Shown here piece after piece: positions 1 through 6,381 of a stretch of DNA of 8,148 nucleotides. The notes below the pieces were generated by a model, which worked only from the letters and a program-made list of their open reading frames with translations, did not search any database and was not told the DNA's origin. Source of the stretch: an uncultured Collinsella sp. (GTDB lineage Bacteria; Actinomycetota; Coriobacteriia; Coriobacteriales; Coriobacteriaceae); the NCBI GenBank assembly GCA_900551195.1, contig URVD01000073.1, positions 1 through 8,148 on the forward strand. Direction: 5' to 3'. Position 1 is the stretch's first letter. The number at the start of each line of letters is the position of its first letter. The translations under genes and the position numbers were made by a program.

Positions 1-4
1 TTCG

Positions 5-1279
5 CTAAGGTTCGTGGCTCGTGGGCACAAGTACCAGCGCACTGTCGAGGGCAAAACTCGCGATCCCGGCGCCGCTCACCGAATCGTTCCAGCCAAACGC
101 CGTCGAGTAGCAGAGCTTGCCGTATTTGGACATGCGCCCCATAAGCGAAGCCGAACAATACTGCTGAGCGCTCAGCATGTAAGTATGCCTATTTCCCGTG
201 TAGAGCATACATCCCGCACGGCGCTGAACGGTTAGCGTCTTTTTTTCAGGTTCAACGGGTTCCATATTCCAGAATGGGTCATCGGCCGGCAGCGCCAAGA
301 CAACAAATGCTTTAGATGCCCAGTAGGCAACGCCCGCCGTCGTATAGTCCTCGCGAACGGGCGCCCCCGGATACCCATAGCCCAACGAAAGGCCCCTTTT
401 GGCATCTAGATGTCGCTTCCACCAAGAAAGACAGGACATAAGAAGCATCTTAGACTGTCCAACAGGAATAACGTCGTCGCCCAAGAGCGCTGCCGCCGAC
501 CAAAAAGCCGCGGTCGCAAACCGATACGTCAACCCTCGCCCAAACGGGACAGAACGCCCCTCCGCATCAAACCAGTATTTAAAATCGCGTGCGAAGCAGC
601 GCGCGCGATGCATGGTGTGTGGGATGGGGTTATCCGCGACATAGTGCTCGAGCAACATAGAAAGCAGATGGAACGTCGAGGCGATATAGGGGTCGCGTTT
701 AAAAGGCGTACCGTCCTCATACCAGCCGGCACCGGCATACATGCTCTCAATGGCAGAAGAGTCGGACGCGATACGCTCCTCGCTGTAAGGAAGCCCGCAT
801 TCCCGCAGGGCGCAATTCACAAAGAGCCGGGACACAAACCAGCTCCCCCAGGGAATCTCGACATTGTTTGAGGCGTTAAGCCACGCAACAAGGCGTTCTT
901 GCTGCTCGGAATCGAGCATGGCAAGCAATCGGTCGCCCAGACAAAGCAGGCCGTATCCAAAGACCGTCTGCTCAAAGACAATTTGGCGCGTGGGCGCCGT
1001 GGGATCGCTAAAAGAAAACTCATTGCCCGGCGTGAGCGCCGCCCGTAGGTAATCGATATAGGGCCTAATGCGCGCATCAGACGGATGTACGCCGCCCGCC
1101 ATGAGCGCGAACACAGCCCAAAGAGGGGATGTCGCCCAGCTCAGTTGTCGGATATCGGCCCTAAACGACGCACCGTTATCCAAGGGGCAATCCTTAGGGT
1201 CGGGCAAAAGCTCGAGCGCCCATTGCTCAAGCTCATCTCGCGTCATATAGACGGAACGGTCGTTTTTACTCATTGCCAT
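5..1279 (-). CDS. DUF2264 family protein, N-terminal domain only
   Basis: A 424-residue soluble protein with no signal peptide or membrane segment. The DUF2264 signature is clear: GWYEDG (residues 185-190), a Phe/Arg/Trp-rich block ending RSVPFGRGLTYRF (242-254), GYGYPG (300-305), YWASKAF (319-325), DPFW (334-337) and KYGKLCYSTAFGWN near the end (385-398). Family members are predicted alpha/alpha-barrel proteins common in polysaccharide-utilisation loci; from memory, some are grouped in CAZy family GH154 (exo-beta-glucuronidase), so a uronic-acid glycosidase is plausible but not shown here. The first ATG is chosen because AAAGGG lies 7 bases upstream; a second ATG two codons later is too far from it. 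Many relatives carry a further C-terminal DUF2264 domain; here a TAG stop falls right after the N-terminal domain, at the window edge, so the gene is either a short form or truncated/frameshifted. It is divergent from the LacI gene, which suggests shared control. Family assignment is firm, function is not. Confidence 0.85.
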   Translation of the reverse strand: MAMSKNDRSVYMTRDELEQWALELLPDPKDCPLDNGASFRADIRQLSWATSPLWAVFALMAGGVHPSDARIRPYIDYLRAALTPGNEFSFSDPTAPTRQIVFEQTVFGYGLLCLGDRLLAMLDSEQQERLVAWLNASNNVEIPWGSWFVSRLFVNCALRECGLPYSEERIASDSSAIESMYAGAGWYEDGTPFKRDPYIASTFHLLSMLLEHYVADNPIPHTMHRARCFARDFKYWFDAEGRSVPFGRGLTYRFATAAFWSAAALLGDDVIPVGQSKMLLMSCLSWWKRHLDAKRGLSLGYGYPGAPVREDYTTAGVAYWASKAFVVLALPADDPFWNMEPVEPEKKTLTVQRRAGCMLYTGNRHTYMLSAQQYCSASLMGRMSKYGKLCYSTAFGWNDSVSGAGIASFALDSALVLVPTSHEP

Positions 1280-1308
1280 GGCTGTTCCCTTTCAATGTAA
1301 TCCCTTTT

Positions 1309-1314
1309 ATTATG
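1309..1314 (-). promoter_or_regulatory. Possible -10 box for the DUF2264 gene
   Basis: On the minus strand the hexamer CATAAT (5 of 6 matches to TATAAT) lies about 30 bases upstream of the DUF2264 start codon. No convincing -35 hexamer is found 16-18 bases further up, so this is a weak call; it may depend on an activator or be spurious. Confidence 0.3.
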
Positions 1315-1344
1315 CTCAACTCTGGGGCATGCGAGGTCTTCTGC

Positions 1345-1366
1345 TTTACATAAACTGGTTTACAAT
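1345..1366. promoter_or_regulatory. LacI-family operator overlapping the regulator's promoter
   Basis: The inverted repeat TAAAC-TG-GTTTA (1351-1362) sits inside TTTACATAAACTGGTTTAC followed by AAT. A near-identical block occurs upstream of the dehydrogenase gene at 2518-2538. Both have TTKACA directly before the palindrome and TACWAT overlapping its right end. TACAAT (1361-1366) is a good -10 box for the LacI gene (5 of 6), but the best -35 candidate at 16-17 bases spacing is poor, and TTTACA is too close to serve with it. The site lies in the 119-base gap between divergent genes, so a bound repressor could act on both. Autoregulation by the adjacent LacI protein is inferred. Confidence 0.6.
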
Positions 1367-1398
1367 GTCGCCATCATCAAATCCGCTCAGGAGAAATT

Positions 1399-2421
1399 AT
1401 GGCAGGCAGCAAGCCCACTAAAAAGCGTGTGACCATCAACCAGATAGCCGAGATGGCCGGCACCTCCAAGACCACCGTCTCGTTCTATCTCAACGGTAAG
1501 ACCGACCGCATGAGCGACGAGACGCAGGCGCGTATCCGCAAGGCCATCCACGACACCGGCTACGAACCGAGCCCGCTCGCCCGCGGCATGAACGCCAAGT
1601 CAAGCCAGCTTATCGGCGTCATTATCGGAGATATCACCAACACGTTTGCAAATCAGCTGGTCAAAGGCATCGATGCGATTGCAAACGAACAGGGCTACCG
1701 CATGCTCGTGTGCAACTCCAACTTTGATAAGAAAAACGAGCTCGCCTATATCGACCGTTTGGTCGCACTCGGCGTAGATGGATTTATCGTCCAGCCGACC
1801 GCGCGCTTCAAGGAAATCAGCCGCTCCATTAGCGACAACAACAAACCCCTCGTCTTTATCGATTCCAAGCTCTACGACTTTAGCTCCAACTGGGTCAAAA
1901 CCGATAACTACGAGGCTTCCTACCGAGCTGTCGAGGCATGCATCGAAAAGGGCTACAAGCGTTTTTTGGTCATCACGGCAGAACCCGGTCTCATCTCCAG
2001 CCGTATCGAACGCTTTAGCGGATTTGTCGATGTGCTCGAGTCCCACGACCTGGGCTTTACACAGTGCATCCTCGAGAACGACAAAGTGGATCAGAATAAG
2101 ATCAAGGCTTTTTTGCAGGCAAACGTCGACGGGCAGACCCCAACGCTCGTGTTTGCCCCCAACTGCTGGGCTCTTCCCGATATCTACGAGGCATGCCGCG
2201 ATTTCTACCCGCTCATGCCCGACCGCATGGGGCTCCTTGGCTTTGACAATACCGAATGGGTCCGCGTGGCCAACCCGTCCGTCTCGGTTGTGGAACAGCC
2301 GGCACGCGAAGAGGGCGAGACGGCGGCACAGATCCTTCTTGACCTAATTGCCGAGAACGAAGAGGTCGAGACACACCGTGTCCTCGATTGTCACGTTCGC
2401 TGGGGCGAAAGCACGCTATAG
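1399..2421 (+). CDS. LacI-family transcriptional regulator
   Basis: A 340-residue DNA-binding repressor of usual LacI/GalR length. The N-terminal helix-turn-helix spans about residues 11-34 (VTINQIAEMAG, TSKTTVSFYLNGK), followed by the hinge around residues 57-70 (SPLARGMNAKSSQ) and a periplasmic-binding-protein-like ligand domain from LIGVII (71-76) to the end, with the GLLGFDNTEW and SVVEQP motifs typical of the family. The hinge position equivalent to E. coli LacI Leu56 is Met64. The start is supported by AGGAG five bases upstream. Palindromes AAACYGGTTT lie upstream of this gene and of the following dehydrogenase gene, so it most likely represses itself and the uronate genes and is released by a pathway intermediate; KdgR, a LacI-family regulator of pectin/KDG genes in Bacillus, is the obvious functional analogue. 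Ligand and specificity are inferred from context only. Confidence 0.93.
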   Translation: MAGSKPTKKRVTINQIAEMAGTSKTTVSFYLNGKTDRMSDETQARIRKAIHDTGYEPSPLARGMNAKSSQLIGVIIGDITNTFANQLVKGIDAIANEQGYRMLVCNSNFDKKNELAYIDRLVALGVDGFIVQPTARFKEISRSISDNNKPLVFIDSKLYDFSSNWVKTDNYEASYRAVEACIEKGYKRFLVITAEPGLISSRIERFSGFVDVLESHDLGFTQCILENDKVDQNKIKAFLQANVDGQTPTLVFAPNCWALPDIYEACRDFYPLMPDRMGLLGFDNTEWVRVANPSVSVVEQPAREEGETAAQILLDLIAENEEVETHRVLDCHVRWGESTL

Positions 2422-2441
2422 GCTTTCGGCATCCCTCATAC

Positions 2442-2455
2442 AAAACCGTTTTACC
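2442..2455. promoter_or_regulatory. Possible weaker third LacI-type operator
   Basis: AAAAC-C-GTTTTACC resembles the two stronger sites but has a one-base instead of two-base centre. It lies between the regulator's stop codon and its terminator, 76 bases before the TTGACA of the dehydrogenase promoter. It may be an auxiliary site allowing looping, or chance in an AT-rich gap. Confidence 0.3.
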
Positions 2456-2459
2456 TGTT

Positions 2460-2495
2460 AATACCAGCGATTTATTTATATCGCTGGTATTTTTA
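2460..2495 (+). terminator. Rho-independent terminator of the LacI gene
   Basis: AATACCAGCGAT (2460-2471) pairs perfectly with ATCGCTGGTATT (2480-2491), giving a 12-bp stem with an 8-base AT-only loop, followed by further T residues before AG. It lies 38 bases after the regulator's stop and insulates it from the dehydrogenase gene, which therefore has its own promoter. Confidence 0.85.
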
Positions 2496-2517
2496 GTTAG
2501 ATTTGCCCTGTTAATCA

Positions 2518-2548
2518 TTGACAAAACCGGTTTACTATTTGAGACTAT
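2518..2548 (+). promoter_or_regulatory. Promoter and LacI-type operator of the dehydrogenase gene
   Basis: A perfect TTGACA (2518-2523) abuts the palindrome AAACCGGTTT (2524-2533), followed by ACTAT. Two readings are possible: TTGACA as -35 with GACTAT (2543-2548) as -10 at a long 19-base spacing, placing the operator inside the spacer; or TACTAT (2533-2538) as -10 with a poor -35, matching the layout seen upstream of the regulator. In either case a repressor on the palindrome would block polymerase. Transcription would start some 35 bases before the start codon. Confidence 0.6.
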
Positions 2549-2584
2549 TCCTTAATCCGATATCTGCAACCGGGAAGGATACCT

Positions 2585-3394
2585 ATGAGCGATATCACTA
2601 ACAGCTTCCGCCTGGACGGCGAGGTCGCGCTCGTGACCGGCGCCACCTATGGCATCGGCATGGCCATTGCCGAGGCGCTCGGTGAGGCCGGGGCCAAGAT
2701 TGCCTTTAACGCCCGTCACGCCGACAAGGTCGCCGAGGCCGAGAAGCACTACCGCGAGCTGGGCTTTGATGCTCACGGCTATGTTGCCGACGTCACCGAC
2801 GAGGCCGTCGTCGCCGAGCTCATCGCCAAGATCGAGGCCGATTTTGGCACCACGCCCGACATCCTGGTCAACAACGCCGGCGTCATCCAGCGCACCCCGA
2901 TGCTCGACATGAGCGCCGAGGACTTCCGTCGCGTCGTCGACATCGACCTCAATGCCCCGTTCATCGTGTCCAAGGCCTGCCTGCCGGGCATGATCGCCAA
3001 GGGTCACGGCAAGATCATCAATATCTGCTCCATGATGAGCGAGCTGGGCCGCGAGACCATCGCCGGCTATGCCGCCGCCAAGGGCGGACTCAAGATGCTC
3101 ACCAAGAACATCTGCTCCGAGTTTGGCGAGGCCAATATCCAGTGCAACGGCATTGGGCCCGGCTATATCGCCACGCCGCAGACCGCACCGCTGCGCGAGA
3201 CGCAGCCCGACGGCAGCCGCCACCCGTTTGACCAGTTCATCATTGCCAAGACGCCGGCCGCCCGTTGGGGCACGCCCGAGGACCTGAAGGGCCCCGCCGT
3301 GTTCCTGGCTTCCGACGCATCGAACTTCGTCAACGGGCACATTCTGTACGTGGACGGCGGCATACTCGCGTACATCGGCAAACAGCCGCAATAA
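2585..3394 (+). CDS. dhuD: SDR oxidoreductase, KduD/DhuD type (2-dehydro-3-deoxygluconate 5-dehydrogenase)
   Basis: A 269-residue classical short-chain dehydrogenase. Visible are the cofactor motif TGATYGIG (18-25), NNAG (96-99), and the catalytic set Asn123 (DLNAPF), Ser149 (NICSM), Tyr162 and Lys166 (GYAAAKGG), then GPGYIATP (191-198), ARWGTPEDL (226-234) and the C-terminal VDGG (257-259). ARWG.PEDL and the length fit the gluconate 5-dehydrogenase/KduD group. The neighbouring DhuI-type isomerase points to reduction of 3-deoxy-D-glycero-2,5-hexodiulosonate to 2-keto-3-deoxygluconate, as described for streptococcal DhuD acting on glycosaminoglycan-derived unsaturated uronates. The start has AAGGA five bases upstream. 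Codon use is almost purely G/C-ending, stronger than in the LacI gene, suggesting high expression. Gluconate 5-dehydrogenase is the main alternative, since the subfamilies are hard to separate by eye. Confidence 0.8.
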   Translation: MSDITNSFRLDGEVALVTGATYGIGMAIAEALGEAGAKIAFNARHADKVAEAEKHYRELGFDAHGYVADVTDEAVVAELIAKIEADFGTTPDILVNNAGVIQRTPMLDMSAEDFRRVVDIDLNAPFIVSKACLPGMIAKGHGKIINICSMMSELGRETIAGYAAAKGGLKMLTKNICSEFGEANIQCNGIGPGYIATPQTAPLRETQPDGSRHPFDQFIIAKTPAARWGTPEDLKGPAVFLASDASNFVNGHILYVDGGILAYIGKQPQ

Positions 3395-3403
3395 GGAAAC
3401 TGG

Positions 3404-3520
3404 GCGAGGCGGTCGGCAGTTAAGTCTGCTGCTCGGACAGTCCTGCGCAAGACGGAAAGCACATTAAGTGCTTTCCTTTGCGTGCGGAACTCGCGACAGA
3501 CTTAACTGCCGACCGCCCGC
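3404..3520. repeat. Long imperfect palindrome (possible RNA hairpin or MITE-like element)
   Basis: The outer arms pair perfectly over 21 bp (3408-3428 with 3497-3517, core GGTCGGCAGTTAAGTCTG), extended by three more pairs past a single bulged A. Nested inside are CGCAA/TTGCG (3446-3450 with 3478-3482) and a 9-bp hairpin GGAAAGCAC/GTGCTTTCC (3454-3462 with 3468-3476) with loop ATTAA. It starts 9 bases after the dehydrogenase stop and ends 81 bases before the isomerase start. There is no strong U-tract, so it is not a standard terminator, although CCTTTG after the inner hairpin might allow partial termination. No target duplication is evident at its ends. It could be an mRNA-processing or stabilising structure, or a copy of a dispersed intergenic repeat. 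Confidence 0.75.
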
Positions 3521-3601
3521 ATAGCTCATCGCGGGTTGGCTTTGCCGCCGCCCGCGCACAGAAACAAATAACTGAAAAAATAAGCTGAAAGGTTAACTCA
3601 A

Positions 3602-4243
3602 ATGAAGATCGCTCTGATCAACGAGAACTCTCAGAACTCCAAGAACCCTATGATCGAGGCTGCCCTTAAGAAGGTTGTCGAGCCCATGGGGCACACCGTC
3701 TTTAACTATGGCATGTATGCCGACGCCGACTCCAAGCCCCTCACCTACGTGCAGAACGGCATCCTTGCCGCCGTGCTGCTCAACTCCGGCGCTGCCGACT
3801 ACGTCGTGACCGGCTGCGGCACCGGCGAGGGCGCCATGCTCGCCTGCAACTCCTTCCCCGGCGTGCTGTGCGGCCACGTTGCCGATCCGCTGGATGCCTA
3901 CACCTTTGCCCAGGTCAACGATGGCAACGCCGTCGCCATGCCCTTCGCGCTCAAGAACGGCTGGGGCCAGGAGCTCAACCTCGAGTACACCTTCGAGAAG
4001 CTCTTTGGCTTTGGCTCGGGCAACGGCTACCCCGCCGAGCGCGTTGAGCCCGAGCAGCGCAACAAGAAGATCCTCGACGGCGTGCGCGCTGTGACCATGC
4101 GTCCGCTCGTCGACGTCCTGGGCGAGATCGATCAGGACCTGGTGAAGGGCGCACTTGCCGGCGAGCACTTCCAGGAGTACTTCTTTGCCAACGCTACCGA
4201 CGAGGCCATCATCGCCAAGGTCAAGGAGCTCTTGGGTCTGTAA
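3602..4243 (+). CDS. dhuI: RpiB/LacA/LacB-family sugar isomerase, DhuI type
   Basis: A 213-residue protein with the RpiB fold. The active-site block TGCGTGEGAMLACNSFPG (70-87) aligns with E. coli RpiB CGTGIG...NKFAG, so Cys72 is the expected catalytic base; VNDGNAVAM (105-113) matches the RpiB HND.N segment. It is about 60 residues longer than ordinary ribose-5-phosphate isomerase B, the extra length being at the C-terminus (after about residue 140), as in DhuI, which isomerises 4-deoxy-L-threo-5-hexosulose-uronate to 3-deoxy-D-glycero-2,5-hexodiulosonate. Its place next to a KduD/DhuD-like dehydrogenase supports that role over a pentose or galactose-6-phosphate isomerase; no classical KduI is present here. 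AAAGG lies nine bases before the ATG, and the gene ends in tandem TAA stops. Probably cotranscribed with the dehydrogenase through the palindrome, as no clear promoter is seen between them. Confidence 0.8.
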   Translation: MKIALINENSQNSKNPMIEAALKKVVEPMGHTVFNYGMYADADSKPLTYVQNGILAAVLLNSGAADYVVTGCGTGEGAMLACNSFPGVLCGHVADPLDAYTFAQVNDGNAVAMPFALKNGWGQELNLEYTFEKLFGFGSGNGYPAERVEPEQRNKKILDGVRAVTMRPLVDVLGEIDQDLVKGALAGEHFQEYFFANATDEAIIAKVKELLGL

Positions 4244-4286
4244 TAAGGCCCACGGGGCGCACCAACCCCCCAACAAGCCGCCAGAC

Positions 4287-4327
4287 AAAAGGCGCCGCGA
4301 CGATCCATGTGTCGCGGCGCCTTTTTT
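4287..4327. terminator. Bidirectional intrinsic terminator between convergent genes
   Basis: GGCGCCGCGAC (4291-4301) pairs perfectly with GTCGCGGCGCC (4311-4321) around a 9-base loop. Four A precede and six T follow the stem, so each strand reads a GC-rich hairpin followed by a T-run. It lies between the isomerase stop and the end of the convergent flavoenzyme gene and should serve both. Confidence 0.93.
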
Positions 4328-4382
4328 GGTTGGCTATCGCTTGAGCCACTGCAAGGTGGCCGCTCCCCTATTTGCCAAGAGC

Positions 4383-6332
4383 CTACAGCTCGCAGGCGAC
4401 CTTGTAGCCATCGCCGATGGCGTCGCGGATGTTGCCGCACTTCTGGGCATCGCCCAGCACGTGGATGGCAACGCCGGCAGCGGCAAGGTCATCGGCCAGC
4501 TTGGTGTTAGGACGGTAGCCCATGGCAAGCACCAGCGTATCGGCGTCGGCGATGGTGTGGACTTCGCCGTCCTTTTCGTAACTGATGGCGTCCTCGGTAA
4601 TCTCAGTCACCTTGGCCTCGGTCAGCACGTGAACGCCCTTGGAGAGCATGCGCGTGATGAGCACCGCGCGACCGGCGCCACCCTCGTTGGCGGCAAGCGT
4701 CTTGGTCATCTCGATGACGGTGACATCGCGGTTGGCCGGCGACAGATCGTTGACCAACGGGGCCAGGTAATCGGCCGTCTCGCAGCCAACGGTGCCGCCG
4801 CCCACAATGACGATCTTCTTGCCCGGGAAAGCCTTGCCGCCCAGCAGGTCATCAGCCGTCATGACCTGCTTAAAGCTCTGCATAAAGGCCGGCGCGATGG
4901 GTTCGGCGCCGTAGGCCAGGACAACCTCGTAGCCCGCGTAGTCGCGCTGGATGTCCTCGGCCGAAAGCTCGGTACCAAAGACGCACGTGACGCCGGCCTC
5001 GGCCAGGCGACGGTACTGATACTTGATCACGCGCGTGAGCTCCTGCTTTGCCGGCGGAACGGCCGCGATGCGCATCTCGCCGCCCGGCTCGTCCTGCTTA
5101 TCCACGAGCACCACGTTATGGCCGCGCTTGGCGGCAATGTAGGCTGCCTCCATGCCCGCGGGACCGGCACCCACAACGAGCACGTTCTTTGCCTCGGCGG
5201 CAGGCTCGTAGCCAGCCTCGTCACGCTCCACGTCCGGGTTGACGGTGCAGGAGATGCGCTTGCCGAACATGATGCCGTTCAGGCAGCGCAGGCAACCGAT
5301 GCAGGGGCGGATGTCATCGGCGTTGCCGGCAGCGGCCTTGTTGCAGAACTCGGCATCGCACAGATTGGCGCGACCCATCATGCAGATGTCGGCGGCGCCG
5401 TCCTCGATCAGCTCCTCGGCAATCCATGCCTCGTTGATGCGGCCGACCGTGGCGACGGGAATGTTCACGTGTTTCTTGATCTCGCGCGAGCAGGCGGCGT
5501 GCGAGGCCTGCTGGGTGCCGGCGGCGGGAATGGCGGAGCCGCGCTTGATGGTGGTGCCGCCCGACACGTGGATCATGTCGACGCCGGCCTTCTCCAGGCG
5601 ACGCGAGACGTAGATCATGTCGTTGAGGGTCAGACCGCCATCGGTGTACTCGTCGCCCGAGATACGGACGTCGATGATAAAGTCCTTGCCGCAGCGCTCG
5701 CGAATCTCGGCGATGACCTCGAGCAGGAAGCGCATGCGGGCGTCGAGCGAGCCGCCGTACTCGTCGGTGCGCTTGTTATAGAGCGGGGTCAAAAAGCCGC
5801 CGAGCATGCCGTGGGCGTGTGCCGCATGAACCTCGACGCCATCGACGCCGGCCTTCTGCATGCGCACAGCAGCGTCACCAAACTGATGCGTGAGCTCGTG
5901 GATCTCATCGACCGTGATGGGGCGCGGCGCCTCGCGGGCATAGGACGGGCCCACAAAGGACGGAGCGATCAGGCGCGGCGTGCCCGGAATGTTAAAGGCC
6001 ATGTAGGCGGGATGGAAGAGCTGCGGCATGATCTTGCAGCCATACTCGTGGACGGCTGCGGCGAGCTTTTCCCAGCCGGGGATAAACGTGTCGTCGTAGC
6101 AGCACATGTCACCCGGCAGATAGGTATAGGTGGGCTCGACCGTCACGACCTCGGTAATGATGAGGCCCACGCCGCCCTTGGCACGGGCACGGTAATGATC
6201 GACCAAGTCGTCGGTCACATAGCCATGATCGGCCAGGTTCGTGGACACCGGCGGCATAAAGACGCGATTCTTGACCTCGGTCGTACCGACCTTGATCGGG
6301 CTAAAGAGCATCGGGTAGGCGGAAGACTCCAT
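4383..6332 (-). CDS. NADH:flavin oxidoreductase, 2,4-dienoyl-CoA reductase-like (FMN, 4Fe-4S, FAD)
   Basis: A 649-residue multidomain flavoprotein, close to the usual length of FadH-like enzymes. Residues 1-335 are an Old Yellow Enzyme TIM barrel binding FMN (KNRVFMPPVS, 21-30; YNKRTDEYGGS, 185-195; VGRIN and MGRANL for the phosphate). Cys344, Cys347, Cys350 and Cys362 form a C-x2-C-x2-C-x11-C iron-sulfur site, with the first three spaced as in trimethylamine dehydrogenase rather than the x2-x3 spacing of E. coli FadH. Two dinucleotide folds follow: GAGPAGMEAA (388-397) for FAD and GGGTVGCETA (511-520) for NAD(P)H. Electrons would pass from NAD(P)H through FAD and the cluster to FMN to reduce an activated C=C bond. 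The usual HGYL-type active-site segment reads HAAHAHGMLGGF (169-180), with Met where Tyr is expected. Related enzymes act on enoates, bile-acid intermediates or flavonoids; the substrate cannot be told. The start has AAAGGA seven to eight bases upstream. Confidence 0.85.
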   Translation of the reverse strand: MESSAYPMLFSPIKVGTTEVKNRVFMPPVSTNLADHGYVTDDLVDHYRARAKGGVGLIITEVVTVEPTYTYLPGDMCCYDDTFIPGWEKLAAAVHEYGCKIMPQLFHPAYMAFNIPGTPRLIAPSFVGPSYAREAPRPITVDEIHELTHQFGDAAVRMQKAGVDGVEVHAAHAHGMLGGFLTPLYNKRTDEYGGSLDARMRFLLEVIAEIRERCGKDFIIDVRISGDEYTDGGLTLNDMIYVSRRLEKAGVDMIHVSGGTTIKRGSAIPAAGTQQASHAACSREIKKHVNIPVATVGRINEAWIAEELIEDGAADICMMGRANLCDAEFCNKAAAGNADDIRPCIGCLRCLNGIMFGKRISCTVNPDVERDEAGYEPAAEAKNVLVVGAGPAGMEAAYIAAKRGHNVVLVDKQDEPGGEMRIAAVPPAKQELTRVIKYQYRRLAEAGVTCVFGTELSAEDIQRDYAGYEVVLAYGAEPIAPAFMQSFKQVMTADDLLGGKAFPGKKIVIVGGGTVGCETADYLAPLVNDLSPANRDVTVIEMTKTLAANEGGAGRAVLITRMLSKGVHVLTEAKVTEITEDAISYEKDGEVHTIADADTLVLAMGYRPNTKLADDLAAAGVAIHVLGDAQKCGNIRDAIGDGYKVACEL

Positions 6333-6381
6333 ACAGGGTTCCTTTCGTTTGAGCCGCTCGGCGGCAGTTGCTAACGTACTT

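Noticed and set aside
410..871. Plus-strand open frames within the DUF2264 gene
   Set aside because: They are basic, Arg/Pro-rich and motif-free, and lie antisense to a recognisable family protein.
1271..1273. Second in-frame ATG as start of the DUF2264 gene
   Set aside because: The AAAGGG ribosome site is 7 bases from the first ATG but 13 from the second, so the first is preferred.
2518..2538. TTGACA with TACTAT as a -35/-10 pair
   Set aside because: The spacing is only 9 bases, too short for a sigma-70-type promoter; the same holds for TTTACA/TACAAT upstream of the regulator (10 bases). The two hexamers cannot belong to one promoter.
2552..3391. A 279-codon minus-strand open frame opposite the dehydrogenase
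   Set aside because: The plus strand encodes a complete SDR with all catalytic residues; the reverse product has the same Gly/Asp/Val/Leu-rich shadow composition.
3404..3520. CRISPR repeat or tandem repeat
   Set aside because: The repeat is inverted, present as a single pair of arms, and has no regular spacing or further copies in the window.
3602..4243. Calling the isomerase ordinary ribose-5-phosphate isomerase B
   Set aside because: It is about 60 residues longer than RpiB, and its dehydrogenase neighbour and LacI-type regulator point to uronate rather than pentose phosphate metabolism.
3593..4288. A 231-codon minus-strand open frame opposite the isomerase
   Set aside because: The plus-strand isomerase has the RpiB active-site block and a ribosome site; the antisense product is low in complexity and begins inside the terminator region.
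4155..6374. A 739-codon open frame on the plus strand
   Set aside because: It lies antisense to the flavoenzyme gene, which has clear domains and a ribosome site. Its product is a His/Asp/Val/Ala-rich string with no family motif, as expected when a G/C-biased gene is read backwards.
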